DNA of 64,000 nucleotides from Lithospermum erythrorhizon (taxonomy: Eukaryota > Streptophyta > Magnoliopsida > Boraginales > Boraginaceae). Below, piece after piece: positions 11,944 to 23,694 of this stretch. How positions within the stretch are numbered: position 1 is the stretch's first letter; the number at the start of each line of letters is the position of its first letter. The notes beneath the pieces are model-generated. The model saw only the letters and a program-made list of their open reading frames with translations, was not told the origin of the DNA and made no database searches. The stretch is taken from contig JADFUC010001357.1 of assembly GCA_019722365.1 (NCBI GenBank), positions 806,001 through 870,000 of the forward strand. Direction: 5' to 3'. A program made the position numbers and the translations under genes.

Positions 11944-12165
11944 CCACTTCCATTTTTTTATTTAGCGTTTTTCATATATTTAGGTGAAACGTTGACCATC
12001 TAATTACTTATTATTTTAATAAATATAAAAATTATATCATTAGATTCGTCTTTGAAAATAGTTTCATAATATTATTTTCTTATAATTTTTGAACATATAG
12101 TTTAAGAATAATTGATAGCTAAAGTTTCACCTCGATATACGAAAACATCAAATAAAAAAATGGAG
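11944..12165. mobile_element. Stowaway-like MITE (222 bp)
   Basis: TA lies on both sides (11942-11943 and 12166-12167). The right end on the minus strand reads CTCCATTTTTTTATTTGATG and the left reads CCACTTCCATTTTTTTATTT, an inverted pair. Its interior resembles 38250-38390, a second family copy. Confidence 0.7.
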
Positions 12166-12167
12166 TA

Positions 12168-13257
12168 GTATTTAATTCCTATTAGAACTCCTAACTTTAG
12201 ATTTTTAGATAAAAGGGTAATTTAGTAATTAATAGTATAAAAAGGGAAGAAACACAACTATTATTCACACTTTTATATATGTTAGTGATTAATACGATTA
12301 TATCTTAAATGGTGAACTATTTGAAACTAGGAACTTGATAAAACTATGAAGGCCATGGAGGCAACTCATCGATGACGATTAAAGTGGAATATTGTCTTTT
12401 TTGTTGACTTTTTTTTTAATCTTTTTATTCCTAACCTTTATGTTCTAATAATATTCATCATCATCTTATGAGTGCACACATAAATTTTAGTAACCGTAAG
12501 TTCTTCTATGTTGCAAATTGGAACAATATAGGCTAGCTAAGCATATTAATTAACCAAATATGACTAATATATACTACGTATAATCCAAAAGCAAGTATCA
12601 CAACTCATTTCCATGAAGCTGGAATAATTGCATAAGTTTTTAACAATAAAGTTAAAGCAGTGACACTTGTGAAATATCCTACTGTAGTTAGGCTGAAAGC
12701 CACTGGATTCGTCTTTTTAAACATCACTTTTTTTATCAAATGATAAGAGACACTTGCAGTAGTCTTCCATGATGAAATATCAAGTAGAGTGGAGTTTTAC
12801 GAATGAAAAAGTGGAGGTAACCAACTAGCAATAATGAAGTTTTTTTTATGACTTTCTTTATGGAATACAATTATTAACATACAATATGCTTTAATCTTTG
12901 TTTGATGTACATTTCCCCACATATCCTTCATTATATTCCTACACTTGTGTAATCAGAAATTTATAAAAGGGATGATGAAGCATTGAGGCTAATACATAGT
13001 ATTAGACAAATGAAGAAAATATATAAATTTAAGTTGGCAACAATTTTTTAAAATAAATAAACTATAAAATTCTAGTTTATATATAATAATAAAATCAATT
13101 TTTCAAAATTTTAAAATTTCTCCACCGGCTACACCAGCCGTCATATACATATAAGAAGGCTCTCGCAATTAAAATCCATACCAATTTTTAGTTTCCACTA
13201 TTATCTTCATCACTAGGAGCAATATCTATAGAAGTGGGAATAATCTACCAACTAACC
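12168..13257. other. Upstream region of the WAT1-related gene
   Basis: AT-rich DNA with no other gene. A TATA-like ACATATAAGA lies at about 13147-13156, roughly 105 bp before the start codon, and could be the core promoter. This is by eye only. Confidence 0.4.
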
Positions 13258-16200
13258 ATGGAAGGAAGCAAGGTTTATTTGGCCATAATTATTGTACGTG
13301 CTATTTATGCAGGCATGTTTGTGATCTCTAAGGCAGCTTTCAACGATGGTATGAACAGTTTCGTGTTTGTCTTCTACAGACAAGCTGCTGCTTCAATCTT
13401 CTTAGCTCCAATCGCCATCTTTTTTGAGTGGTATGTATAATAAAAATAAGTAATGCCCAAGTCTCGATTTGATTGCACCAAAGGCATATAGCCCAATAGT
13501 ATCTGCTTGGACTTTCTCTAGAAAATATCACAAGTTCAAATTCTCGAAGAAGATTATATCCTACTCAATTTTCATGTACCGTCTAAACTAAATATTGTAG
13601 TATTTCAAAAGAAGGCTAACTGTTTTGTTAAAAAAAACCTTCAAAACATGAGCTCGGGAGGTCAGAGTAGAATTTCAGATATTTGTATTACTCCGTATTA
13701 AATAAGCTCTATCTTAACTATAAATACATATATATTTAAGTATCTAACATGTAAATTACTCTATTTTCAAGAGAATCAACATTGCATTTTTTCATTCATG
13801 TGATGACTCAAATTCGTTATACGGAGTATACATTCATCACGAAGAGAATGACTAGTTGTTTGAATTTTATGGAATAGCCTTGACTTTATTGACAAACTCC
13901 GAGATCATTTATTTAATTGCGGAGTATTTCTTTTTTGATTGGATGGGAATGAAGGAAGAAATGCTAAACCATCAAACATCGAACTTGGAACTGTGTTAGA
14001 AGTGAATCGCCTTGATATCCACCTGCATTTCATTATCAACAATGTATTACTCAAAATATTGAAGTTATCTGAAGTTGAAATTAATTAGCATAGAAATGTT
14101 TTTATTAAAGTGTAGGTGTATTCTATCTCTAACTTTTAAAATAAAAATTGAACAGATATGCAGTGGTGAAACTTCAATGAGAATTGAGGGGCCAAAAACA
14201 TTAAATATATTTAAATAATTTTTTTTTATTGTTGAGGATAATTGTTATATTTTGTGTAAAATAAATTAATTGTCAAATGACCAGGATAATGGGTATGAGT
14301 TGTGACTTTGGTAAATGAGTAGCGGCGTGGCGCAGTCGCGATGGTGGCGCGATGTTGCGGCACACGGTCACGATAGTGGCCATGATTGTTGTACTTTGAT
14401 GCGATAGTGCGTAATTGTTATGCTGATGCGATAGTGCGCGATTGTTGCGCTTTGGTCCACTGATAGTAACACAATTTCCCGCTTTAAGTTTAGGCGGAGG
14501 CGTTGAAATAGTTTGAGACCAAAGTGTAATAATTATCTTCTTATCGGGGCGCGAGAAGTCTTCGTTCGTGTGGGGCCGAGGAATCTGGCCTAAATGCTCT
14601 GCTGCTGGCGATTAACTCTATAAAATAACTTATAATTATATTATAAAATCTAAAATTTTCAAAATTTAGGATGAGCAGTTGCCCCTTGATTTCTTCTAAA
14701 CTCCGTCATTACAAATATGAATTAACATCGAAATTGTTTATACGGAGTTTCTTTTTATAGAAATAAACATGTTTAGTCGAATTGCAGGAAAACAGCGCCA
14801 CCTTTCTCATTCCTCATCTTTGTGAAGATTTTCATGTTGTCTCTTGTTGGGTATGGACGCATGATGTCTTTCCATTAAACATTATAATGTAATCTAAATT
14901 TTACATAATTTACTAAGGGGTTTATAATTTTACAAATTGTGGTTATTATTTTGGTGTTTTCGCAGAATCACAATGAGCTTAAATATTTATGGTGTGGCGT
15001 TAAAATATACTTCAGCAACTTTAGCTGCAGCAACAACTAATAGTCTTCCGATCATCACATTATTCCTTGCCCTTCTATTCAGGTAATTGTTTCTTTATTT
15101 TATTATTGATTTTACAAATTATTAATATCATCAATTTGAAATTTTGATTTTTAAAATTTTGAATCCTAATACTTTTGTATATGTTTGTATAATGCTTTAT
15201 GAGTTAATTGCATGTTAATTAAATAAGTGTATTGAGGTTATACTTTGGTTTTTACTTGTAAGTAGCATCGTTGAAATGGTCACTATTAATGTCTGAGATG
15301 ATTACCGTTTTAGTCCACCCAATTTAAACGTAATTGTTGGACTTTGGGGTCAAAATATAATTTTGAAAAGTTTTTTGTATGTTGTATGTTGTAGTTGCAA
15401 CGTTCTTGATAGAATGCCACATTAGTGTATATAAGTGGTTTCGTTTGATCACTTTAACACTTTCGTATTAATTACTTTAATTTATAATATTTGAAAAATA
15501 TCTCTAGATTAAGATTTTAAGGTTGAGTAATATAATATTATTTTGAAATATTTTAATATATTAACTTTCAATAATATTAATATATTTTATTATGAGTTTA
15601 TTATCCTCAATATTTATGATGAAATATTCAATAAAAGAATATTTACATTAAAATATATCAATCATATATATATATATAGTCAAAAAAGAAATTTCAGAGG
15701 TCAAAGTATATTTATAATTTATTTTTCTCCTACAAAAGATTCATTGTATATTCAAATAGTAATATATAATTACAAAGTAGTAAGAGTATAATAGTCTAAA
15801 CACTTTTTTGAGACCGACGTTTAGAAATTTTGAGACCAACATCTAGCACCTCCCTAAATATTTAATATAAACATTATTTTATTGAATATTTCATAATAAA
15901 TATTGAGGACAATAAACTCATAATAAAATATATTAATGTTACTCAAAGTTAATATATTAAAATATTTTTAAAAAATAATATATTAATTATCTTAAAATAT
16001 TTAATTTTTAATATATATCTTAAAATCTTGAATTTAGAGATATTTTTCGAATATACCACAAATTAAAATTCGTTGAAGTAATGAAGTGTTAGGATCCAAA
16101 TGAATACAATGTATAACGTGAGCCGAATTTACCCAGCAATGATCTATTCTCTTGTATAAAAGCTTCTTGAAATTATATTTTTCTAACACCTAATACTGAA

Positions 16201-19200
16201 AATGATTGCAATTAATTTATAAAGGTCATTAAATTAGAGACTAAATGAGGAGACGGCATTAATACGCTAAGATGATCATTTATCTGTGTGCCCTTCCCAG
16301 GGACCAAAGATCAAACCGGCTTGCTTGCTTATTGAGGCCCGAATTCTTTGCCGATTAATTAGCTACGTCTTTGTAAAGCCAACTATAGTAATTTCAATTT
16401 AGTATATTATTATTAACATGATAATTTTAATTTAGATCAAAATTATGTATATCAATTGTTAATATAATAAAATTCACTAATCAACAATAGTCAAATTACA
16501 CAACTGACTTTTATATAAATGCTCCACACTATATTGCCATATTCCTAAACATGCTCTAGTGAACTTCACTCGGGCTTCCACTTTCACTCAACTTACGCAA
16601 CTTATGCAGCGTAACCATTAATTGATTGATTGATGTTATACTCCCCCCAATTTATTTTAATTGATTTTCTCATATATCGAGACAAATCTTTAATCTTTAA
16701 TTAGTATTTAATTATATTATTAAAAAATTAATATTTTAAAAAATATTTTTGAAGAGACGAATACAGTATATAAATTTATATTTTTTTAGAATAATGAATA
16801 ATTAATTGATGGTGGTTAATTTCAAAAAAATTAGCGTCGATTAAAATAATTGAAAGGGAGTAATTAATAGCATCATGAATAATGCAATAGAGTGAGCACA
16901 AAACAATAATTCGACCTAAAACCTCCCAACGTTTAACTTCTTACAAAAACTCATATTAGGAAACAAGTCGCCTAATTGGTCGTGAATTTATATCTTTCAA
17001 TATTTGATGTAGATAATCTTGGAAAGAGACCTTCGACAATTGAATCAAATCATATCTCATTGTTTGGGAATAAATATTCAATTAAAAAATTAAGATTTTA
17101 CCTCAGTACATGGAAACAAATTAAATGTGCTGCATGGATATGCAAACTCTTATCAAGACATATATATCCTCAGTAACATTTCGACGCGTTTTATCAAACA
17201 TAAAAATAGTCGATTCAAACGTAACAATAATGTAGTATCACTATTTGAAAAGTACAATAATAATAACAAATAATTTAAAGAAAATAAACAAGTCCAAAAG
17301 GATGTCAATAATGAACTCATGATACGATCCAAATCGATACTCATTATTTGATTAGAAAGAATGGAGCAAAGCTAAAAGGGATGTCAATAATGAACGCATC
17401 TTTTTTATACGGAGTATTTTGTTTCGAAACTTTGATTGGCTAAAAATTCATTGAGAACTATTTATTATTACTACATGTTTGTTCAATAAAAGTGATCTAA
17501 TTATTTGCACCAATAATAATATAGATCAAAATATCCTTATTTATTTAATCCTTATACGGAGTAGTAGTTTTATTAGTAGTTGCCTATTTTATTTTCTACT
17601 CCTTATATTCAGTGCTAGTCTGGTAGTATTACCTTCATGAGTTTTGGCATAATTTTATAGACAGATAATGAAATATACTCAATCAAAAAAATTAAATCAT
17701 GAAATTTACAAATCAGAATAAAATATAAATATTGTATTGAGTAGTAATTATTATCGTTTGCCATTTTTGTTTTTGTCTTTCATCATATCCCTACAAAAGA
17801 AGTAGTACGGGGTGGTCCATTTCAGCATTCATCATCAATTACAATAATTAATACGGAGTAATGAAAAAGGCTAGCTTTATTTGCACCATGGACAGGCAGA
17901 CATAATAAGGATGTTACATTTAAAAAAAAATATCTTACATGAATAAGTCTTTGACTAATTTTATTTTAGTTTACGTGGAATTAGAGGTTCTTCCAATTCA
18001 ATTTCAATTTTATTTTAGTTTCATATAAAAACACATACACTCAGTTAAAGGTGGAAAGTTACGGTTCGAATAAGTAACTTATAATCTTTTTCCCAACTTG
18101 ATCTATTCCTATTGAACTTTGTTGAAATAAATTACAAATAAAATTTGAGTTAATAATTCTCTAATTTATTAAGTCCCATTTAGGAGTTTACAAAATTTAG
18201 TAGAAATGATAACACAAAAGAGAATTTACAATTGTACTTTCATCTTAATTCAAATAGAAATATATGTCATTCATACATAAGCATTTAAATGCGATGTGTG
18301 TTGAATAATGAAAAGCATGAAATCGTAAATCGTGTTTATATGAACAAATGTCAATTATGATAGTTATAAATGAATCAGCGATTGTATAAGCATAACGTAA
18401 TCTTTATAAAAATTTTGTAAGCAGCTTAAAGTAGAGACTCATCTAAAGCTGTTGATTGACATATATAAAATATATTATATTATAATAATGAAGTAGAATT
18501 GATATGAAAATTTATTTGGTCTATCACAAAAGTGATAAAAATATCAACGATCGGCATTACTTATTTCTAATCAACAATGTATAAATAGTAGGTTGATCGG
18601 TCCCTATTAAATTTTACATAATAATAAGAGTAATAATATACGGATAATGAATTATATTTTTCTTTGGATAAACTTTGTAATGCTTAAATTTGCAATAATG
18701 GATATAGTTATTATGAAATTTAAATATTTGATATGAATCCATCATTAGTTATAATGTTGTAGTAAAATTCATAAAAATATTAATATTTAATATATTTTCA
18801 TCAAATACGGAGTATTATACAACATACATTAGAATTTTTAAATTCAAGTTTAAAAAGTCAATGGAAATTAATTTAAACATGAAAAATCTTTGGGATATAA
18901 ACGGAGTGACTATCCTATTGAAGTAAATATTATATCATCATTCTTTTTTACTCCGTAATTGCTTACTATTATTATCATTGTTTTGAAGGAAGTTGCACTC
19001 TTTATTTTCTCATGGCATTTTATTATCCTTTCATTAAATTAGAATTATTACTTATAATAATTTTATGAATCATTGTAGGATGGAAAGATTAAATTTCAAG
19101 ACAAAAGATGGCATCTTAAAACTTGCAGGAGTAGCAATCACCATGGGAGGCATAGTGACCATCGCCTTCTACAAGGGTCGGCCATACCTTAAACTATTGC

Positions 19201-21111
19201 TAAACCATCCCCTTGTAAGGTTCCATGGGCAAGAAATTAAAGACCATGTTTCTTATAACTCTACATGGACTAAGGGGGTCTTTCTTATGCTACTCTCTAA
19301 CATCACATGGGGGTGTTGGCTTGTACTGCAGGTAAAACATATAAAATAGTACTACCTCCGTCACCTCTAAAGATGCTGATATTTACATTTTGTGTTAAAA
19401 ACAAATTTCACGATCTTGGTTGTATCAAAGAAACTTTTATTTGAATCAAAGGTATCGAGTTAATAGTAAAGTATGTTAAATCTTATTGATATTTTTTAAA
19501 TACATATATGGCATTAAAAGTTATTTGAGTTGAAAGCGAAAAAAATTCATTAATAAAATCGAAATGTGACTTGATCTTTAGGGAGGAATGGGTATCATCA
19601 CTTTACATTTAGTAGTCCTTCGTTCATTCTAACTGGAAGGTTTTTTAAAACAAATAATCAATCGTTTTTAAGTAATAAGTAGTTATAAATTATTTCTAAT
19701 ATTGTTAATAAAAAGTTACGGAGTAATTTTTTTAATGAATTATCCATGCACAACAATGACTAAACACTCCTGGATTTTTCTTGATTGTAGGGACGAGTTT
19801 TGATGAGCTATCCATCGAAGTTGCTCCTCACTACTTGGTTATGCTTTTTCAGTGCATTTCAATCTTTTATTGTTGCCATTTCTATAGAAAGAAATATGCA
19901 TGAATGGGAACTTGGTTGGAATGTCAGGCTTCTATCTGTTGCTTATTGTGTAAGTTTCATAATTTTATTTCTACGTCTTCTTGGGGAGTGGGATAGATTC
20001 TGTGAAACTGTTTTTTAATTTGTATGTTATCCATAAATATGAAGTTCCTAATGCCAGTTTTATCAAGAAATAGTCCAATGATCTCATAAACACCCTCCTA
20101 ATACATAAAATTCGTTAATAATAAGTTCGGATGTTATTAATTTCGTAAATTTAGAACTTTGTATGATGGGAAATTTACCGTCTTAATAATCCGAACTAGT
20201 AACATTATGTTTATTTCAGGGAATTGCAGTGACAGGAATTTCGTTTTATTTACAAGCATGGATTGTAGAGAAGAAAGGACCCGTCTTTTTTACTGCAACA
20301 ATTCCATTGTCCTTTATTATTACAATGGTTTTTTCTTTAGTCTTCTTAGGGGAGGTGGTGAGCTTGGGCAGGTAAATTTCTTTTTGTTTAGTATTTGGTA
20401 ATTAATATCATGAGTATTAATCAATACTCCTCCACCCTAAAATATAGTACAATTTTGAGTTAACCTAAGAATAGTCAAGTTGGTGGAGTAGATGAGCTGA
20501 TGATCGTGAGGTCATGAGTTCAATTTTTCCTACCAACACTTGACCATTGCAGTACTGCCTCAGCCCAAATTTTATCCAGTACACACTCATAGAGTAGCGA
20601 TTGTGGGTCCCCGTTTAACCAAAAAAAAGTACAATTTTGAGTTTTGATAAGTTCTATTATTTTGTACAGAGTATACATTAAGTTCAAGTATTTTTAATAT
20701 GTTATATCATATAATTGGACAAAAAATTATATCAAATAGAATATTTTAACATACTTTATTATTAGCATGATAATTCTTATTCAAATCAAAGTTTTATATT
20801 CAAATTAAGATATTAATATTTGTTAATTTTGACTATAGAAAGAATAAATTGAATGAAATTTTAAGGATAATGGGGAAGCTATACGTTTCATGTGTTTCTT
20901 GAAATTGGTTTCTTTGGTGAATGGTAAGATCGTCACCATCCTTCTTACTTGCAGCGTGCTAGGAGCCATATTGCTGGTTGGTGGTCTATCTTGTGTGTTA
21001 TGGGCCAAGAGCAAAGAGCTAAAAAGGAAAAAACTAAGCAATTGTGCTTCTAACAAAGATGTTTTGCAGGATGGGCCTCCTAAATCCGATCAAATTGAAA
21101 ACATGCCATAA
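13258..21111 (+). CDS. WAT1-related transporter (EamA domain, nodulin MtN21 type), 357 aa, seven exons
   Basis: Exons 13258..13430, 14788..14850, 14966..15082, 19079..19331, 19791..19949, 20220..20371 and 20955..21111. All introns are GT-AG and every split codon rejoins, giving 357 residues, the usual family length. The start ATG sits in ACCATGG and opens the conserved N-terminus MEGSKVYLA. The first EamA half contains IYAGMFVISKAAFNDGMN, FVFYRQAAA and YTSATLAAATTNSLPIIT; the second contains WTKGVFLMLLSNITWGCW, SFYLQAWIVEKKGPVFFTA, a loop with FLGEVVSLG, and GAILLVGGL. About ten membrane helices are expected. Family members sit in plasma or vacuolar membranes, and the named member WAT1 exports auxin from the vacuole; the substrate here is unknown. 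The hydrophilic C-tail (KSKELKRKK onward) is normal. It most resembles the At5g64700-like subgroup, by inference. Intron 3 is about 4 kb and loaded with repeats. Confidence 0.94.
13689..13828. repeat. 140-bp segment bounded by inverted TACTCCGTA / TACGGAGTA
   Basis: In intron 1 of the transporter gene. It starts TACTCCGTATTAA and ends with the inverse TTATACGGAGTA, so it looks like a very short inverted-repeat element. No target duplication was proven. Confidence 0.5.
14325..14455. repeat. Degenerate GC-rich minisatellite in intron 1
   Basis: Repeats of the pattern GATGCGATAGTGCG followed by ATTGTTGCGCTTTG, about 30 bp per unit, three to four diverged copies. It is much richer in G+C than the surrounding intron. 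Confidence 0.65.
15444..16100. repeat. Long inverted repeat in intron 3 (arms ~220-245 bp)
   Basis: The left arm (15444-15665) and right arm (15855-16100) are reverse-complement relatives: both carry AATATCTCTA, TATTTTAATATATTAACTTT, TATATTTTATTATGAGTTTA and TGAAATATTCAATAAAA in the same order from the tips. The ~190-bp loop is unrelated. In a transcript it could fold into a long imperfect hairpin. It is probably a decayed foldback or MITE-type insertion; the class is not determined. Confidence 0.85.
16641..16860. mobile_element. Stowaway MITE in intron 3 (220 bp)
   Basis: TA flanks both sides (16639-16640, 16861-16862). The left end reads CTCCCCCCAATTTATTTTAA and the right end on the minus strand reads CTCCCTTTCAATTATTTTAA, matching the CTCCCTCCGT-type Stowaway terminus. 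Confidence 0.85.
19352..19592. mobile_element. Stowaway-like MITE in intron 4 (241 bp)
   Basis: TA flanks both sides (19350-19351, 19593-19594). The left end reads CTACCTCCGTCACCTCTAAA and the right end on the minus strand reads CCCATTCCTCCCTAAAGATC. It lies 20 bp downstream of the exon 4 donor site. Confidence 0.75.
20462..20628 (+). mobile_element. tRNA-derived SINE in intron 6, with 15-bp target duplication
   Basis: The 15-mer GTACAATTTTGAGTT occurs directly before (20447-20461) and after (20629-20643) the insert, a perfect target-site duplication. The 167-bp body has a pol III A-box-like TAGTCAAGTTGG at 20472-20483, a B-box-like GAGTTCAA near 20517, about 43 bp apart, and an A-rich tail (AACCAAAAAAAA). 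This architecture defines a tRNA-derived SINE mobilised by LINE machinery. Confidence 0.88.
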
Positions 21112-22757
21112 AATTGTCACCCATCGAAGACTGAAATTATTGAGTACTAACATGTAATTAAACAACAACAGATATAGTTTCATATCATCATATAATAATG
21201 ATGCAATAATTTACTAAACACCAATTTAATGCCAATATATATGCCCTTATGTAACACCCCCAGGCGGCCCTACCTCGAAAGTTAGATATCTCCCCCACCT
21301 TACTCCCTTACTCTATTGATGGAAGCTCTCCTTACGGGACTTATTCTCAGAAACATTCTTACCCACACAGATATCATGAATTTAGTTAAGGAATTATCGT
21401 GAATTTGGCAAGGGTATGAAGATATTAAGTGACGGATTCATGAAGACTTGTACCTTTTTATGACATTCCATTGATACAAAATGTTTTTTGAATGTTGATG
21501 ATGTTTTCATTTCCTCGTTTGCTTCCACATATTGAAATAATTTATTTTTTAAAACTTTTAACGAACAATATAGTGTAATCGAAGTATGGCACGCACAATC
21601 ATATATATATATATATAAACTTATTCACACAAATAGAATGATAATGAATAATTTAACAATCAATTGTTACAATGATAATTTCCTCAAACAACTTTCATTA
21701 AACTGCATTTGGAATTTCCAGGCCTTCAAGAGTTGGTCGGGGATTGCTACTTCCCGATCTTCTCGAACTACCACCTTTGTTTAGGTGTGGGACTTGAGTC
21801 GGGTGTCGTAAGTCTCGGCGCATGTCCCGACTGACAGATTTTGTGACCGGTTTTGGCGATTTTGAACAATTTTATATATACTTTGAGGCATTTTTGAGGA
21901 GAGGAGTGAACTTGATTTTCATCATAACATTTCCAAAACAATTTCTCTCAGAGTCTTTATCATTATCCTTGATGCAAAAAGCCTCTTGATTAATTTATTA
22001 GTAACAAAGAGGTGATTCTTAGTATCACTGAGGCAGTTGATCCGCGTGGCATTATTGTGAAATAAGTCTTAAAGAACCTTTATATATTAATTAACTTGAG
22101 GAGAATATGTAATTTAGTTTGTTTAAATGTGTATGTTTCTCTTGAACACTGCTATTCCCAACAATCTTAAGACTAGTACACAAATGGAAGTGCAAGAAAT
22201 GACTTGATTCGTGAAGCTGGAGAGGTTTGATAGGAGAGAGCTTTTTAGAATAACTGGCAAGGGAGATGCTCCGTTGGCGTCTTTGAAGTTGCTTATGTTC
22301 TATGACACCACATAACCGAACAAAGAAAAATGAGACTTTGGTTCCAAACACATGAAAGTGGAAGAACTATATGAGTATGTGGTAATAGAAAATGAACTTG
22401 AGAAGTCGAGATGCCTTGAAAAATAATTTCGATATTTCATAAAAATAATTTTGATCTACTCAAATTTTTATCCCTTTTATTAAACTACTATATATCATAC
22501 ATTGATTATATTTTCTTTTTATAGTGAATTTTGGCCAGTAGATATTTTTTTTTTTGAGTTTTATAATCACTTGATGAAAAATATATCGATGAAGAATTTA
22601 TTTTATTGATATATTTTAAATATTATAAAATCTGAAATAAAATGAATTCTGATTAAAATTCAGTAAAATGGCTAAAAGTGACAAATATTATTATTAGGAT
22701 GAGGAGTATTTATTTATAAATTTTATACTCCGTTCGAACTAGGTAACATTTTTTGAA
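21112..22757. other. Intergenic between transporter and actin genes
   Basis: No supported gene. An AT microsatellite lies at about 21601-21617. The stretch 22150-22430 has a few residues reminiscent of a Copia gag start (LERFDRRELF, plus frame) interrupted by stops, too weak to call. Confidence 0.5.
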
Positions 22758-22765
22758 TATAAATA
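22758..22765 (+). promoter_or_regulatory. TATA box of the actin gene
   Basis: TATAAATA stands about 130 bp before the end of the presumed non-coding first exon (which ends at 22895). That predicts transcription starting near 22790 and a 5' leader exon of about 100 nt. Confidence 0.65.
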
Positions 22766-22895
22766 GTTTAGTATCATCCCCACCTCTCATTTTGTTGTCC
22801 TAAACATTTTGCGTTTCAATCGGACACAATCTTCTCATTTGACTCTCCTATAGTCCTATTCCATCTTCAGCTTTCTCTTTACTTGCTTCAAATTG

Positions 22896-23691
22896 GTAAA
22901 CAAATAAATTAACCATCTTCATAATTTGTTCAAGACTTAATTTTTACTTATGGGTTTATTATTTATTTTTATTACTCATTTGTACATAATCATATTAAAG
23001 GCCTAATTTTGACTTATGGGTTTATTATTTGTTTTTATTACTCATTTGTAGATAATCATATTAAAGACTTAATTTTGACTTATGGGTTTATTATTTGTTT
23101 TGTTACTAATTTGTAGATAATAAAAATTTGTCAAAGATTTAATTTTGACTTATGGGTTTATGTCTTTAGTTGTTATATGTTTGTTTTTGCTAGGTTTCTA
23201 TATCTGTATATTTTTGCTTAGTTCTTGATATGATCTGATTTAGCTTTTTATAGATCTGTCTTTTTGTTTATTCTTTGTATGAATTTGGATTTTTTTGCTT
23301 GCTGCTGATTTTTTATGTTTGAGTTAATTAAGTAGATTAGTATTTTGTGGATAATATTGGATTGTGAAAGTTAGTTGTTTTGAGAAGTTGAGTATAAAAG
23401 ATGAAGTCAATGGTTTGAGTTCTTATAGTGAATTGGATTGGATTAGATTTGTGAGGTTTTTTTCATACTAGTTTAATCAATTTGTACATGTTTTGTTCAA
23501 TTCAAATGCAGTAGAAACAATTCAAGAATGTGATAGATAATGTAAAGAGCACTTTTTTATCAATGAGATTCTGACATATTACAGAAAAAATTGTAGAGCA
23601 TGATATTTGATTCATGTGATATGAATTTCTCTAGTGGTATTTGACTTGATTTTTTCTAAATGTTCCGTATACATTATTATTATTATTATAG
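22896..23691 (+). other. Leader intron of the actin gene
   Basis: It is bounded by TTG|GTAAAC at 22896 and TTATAG at 23691, three bases before the start codon, and is T-rich throughout. Plant actin genes usually have such a 5'-UTR intron, and it often raises expression. It carries a tandem 66-bp repeat (22936-23160). Confidence 0.8.
22936..23160 (+). repeat. 66-bp tandem repeat, about 3.4 copies, in the actin leader intron
   Basis: Units start at 22936, 23002, 23068 and 23138 (partial). Each contains ACTTATGGGTTTATTATTTG and a TAGATAATCATATTAAAG-like tail. The third unit is 70 bp with small changes. Confidence 0.9.
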
Positions 23692-23694
23692 AAA

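Noticed and set aside
22091..22430. Possible Copia gag start (plus strand) or 86-residue minus frame
   Set aside because: The plus-strand reading has stops and only a few suggestive residues; no LTR or primer site is nearby.
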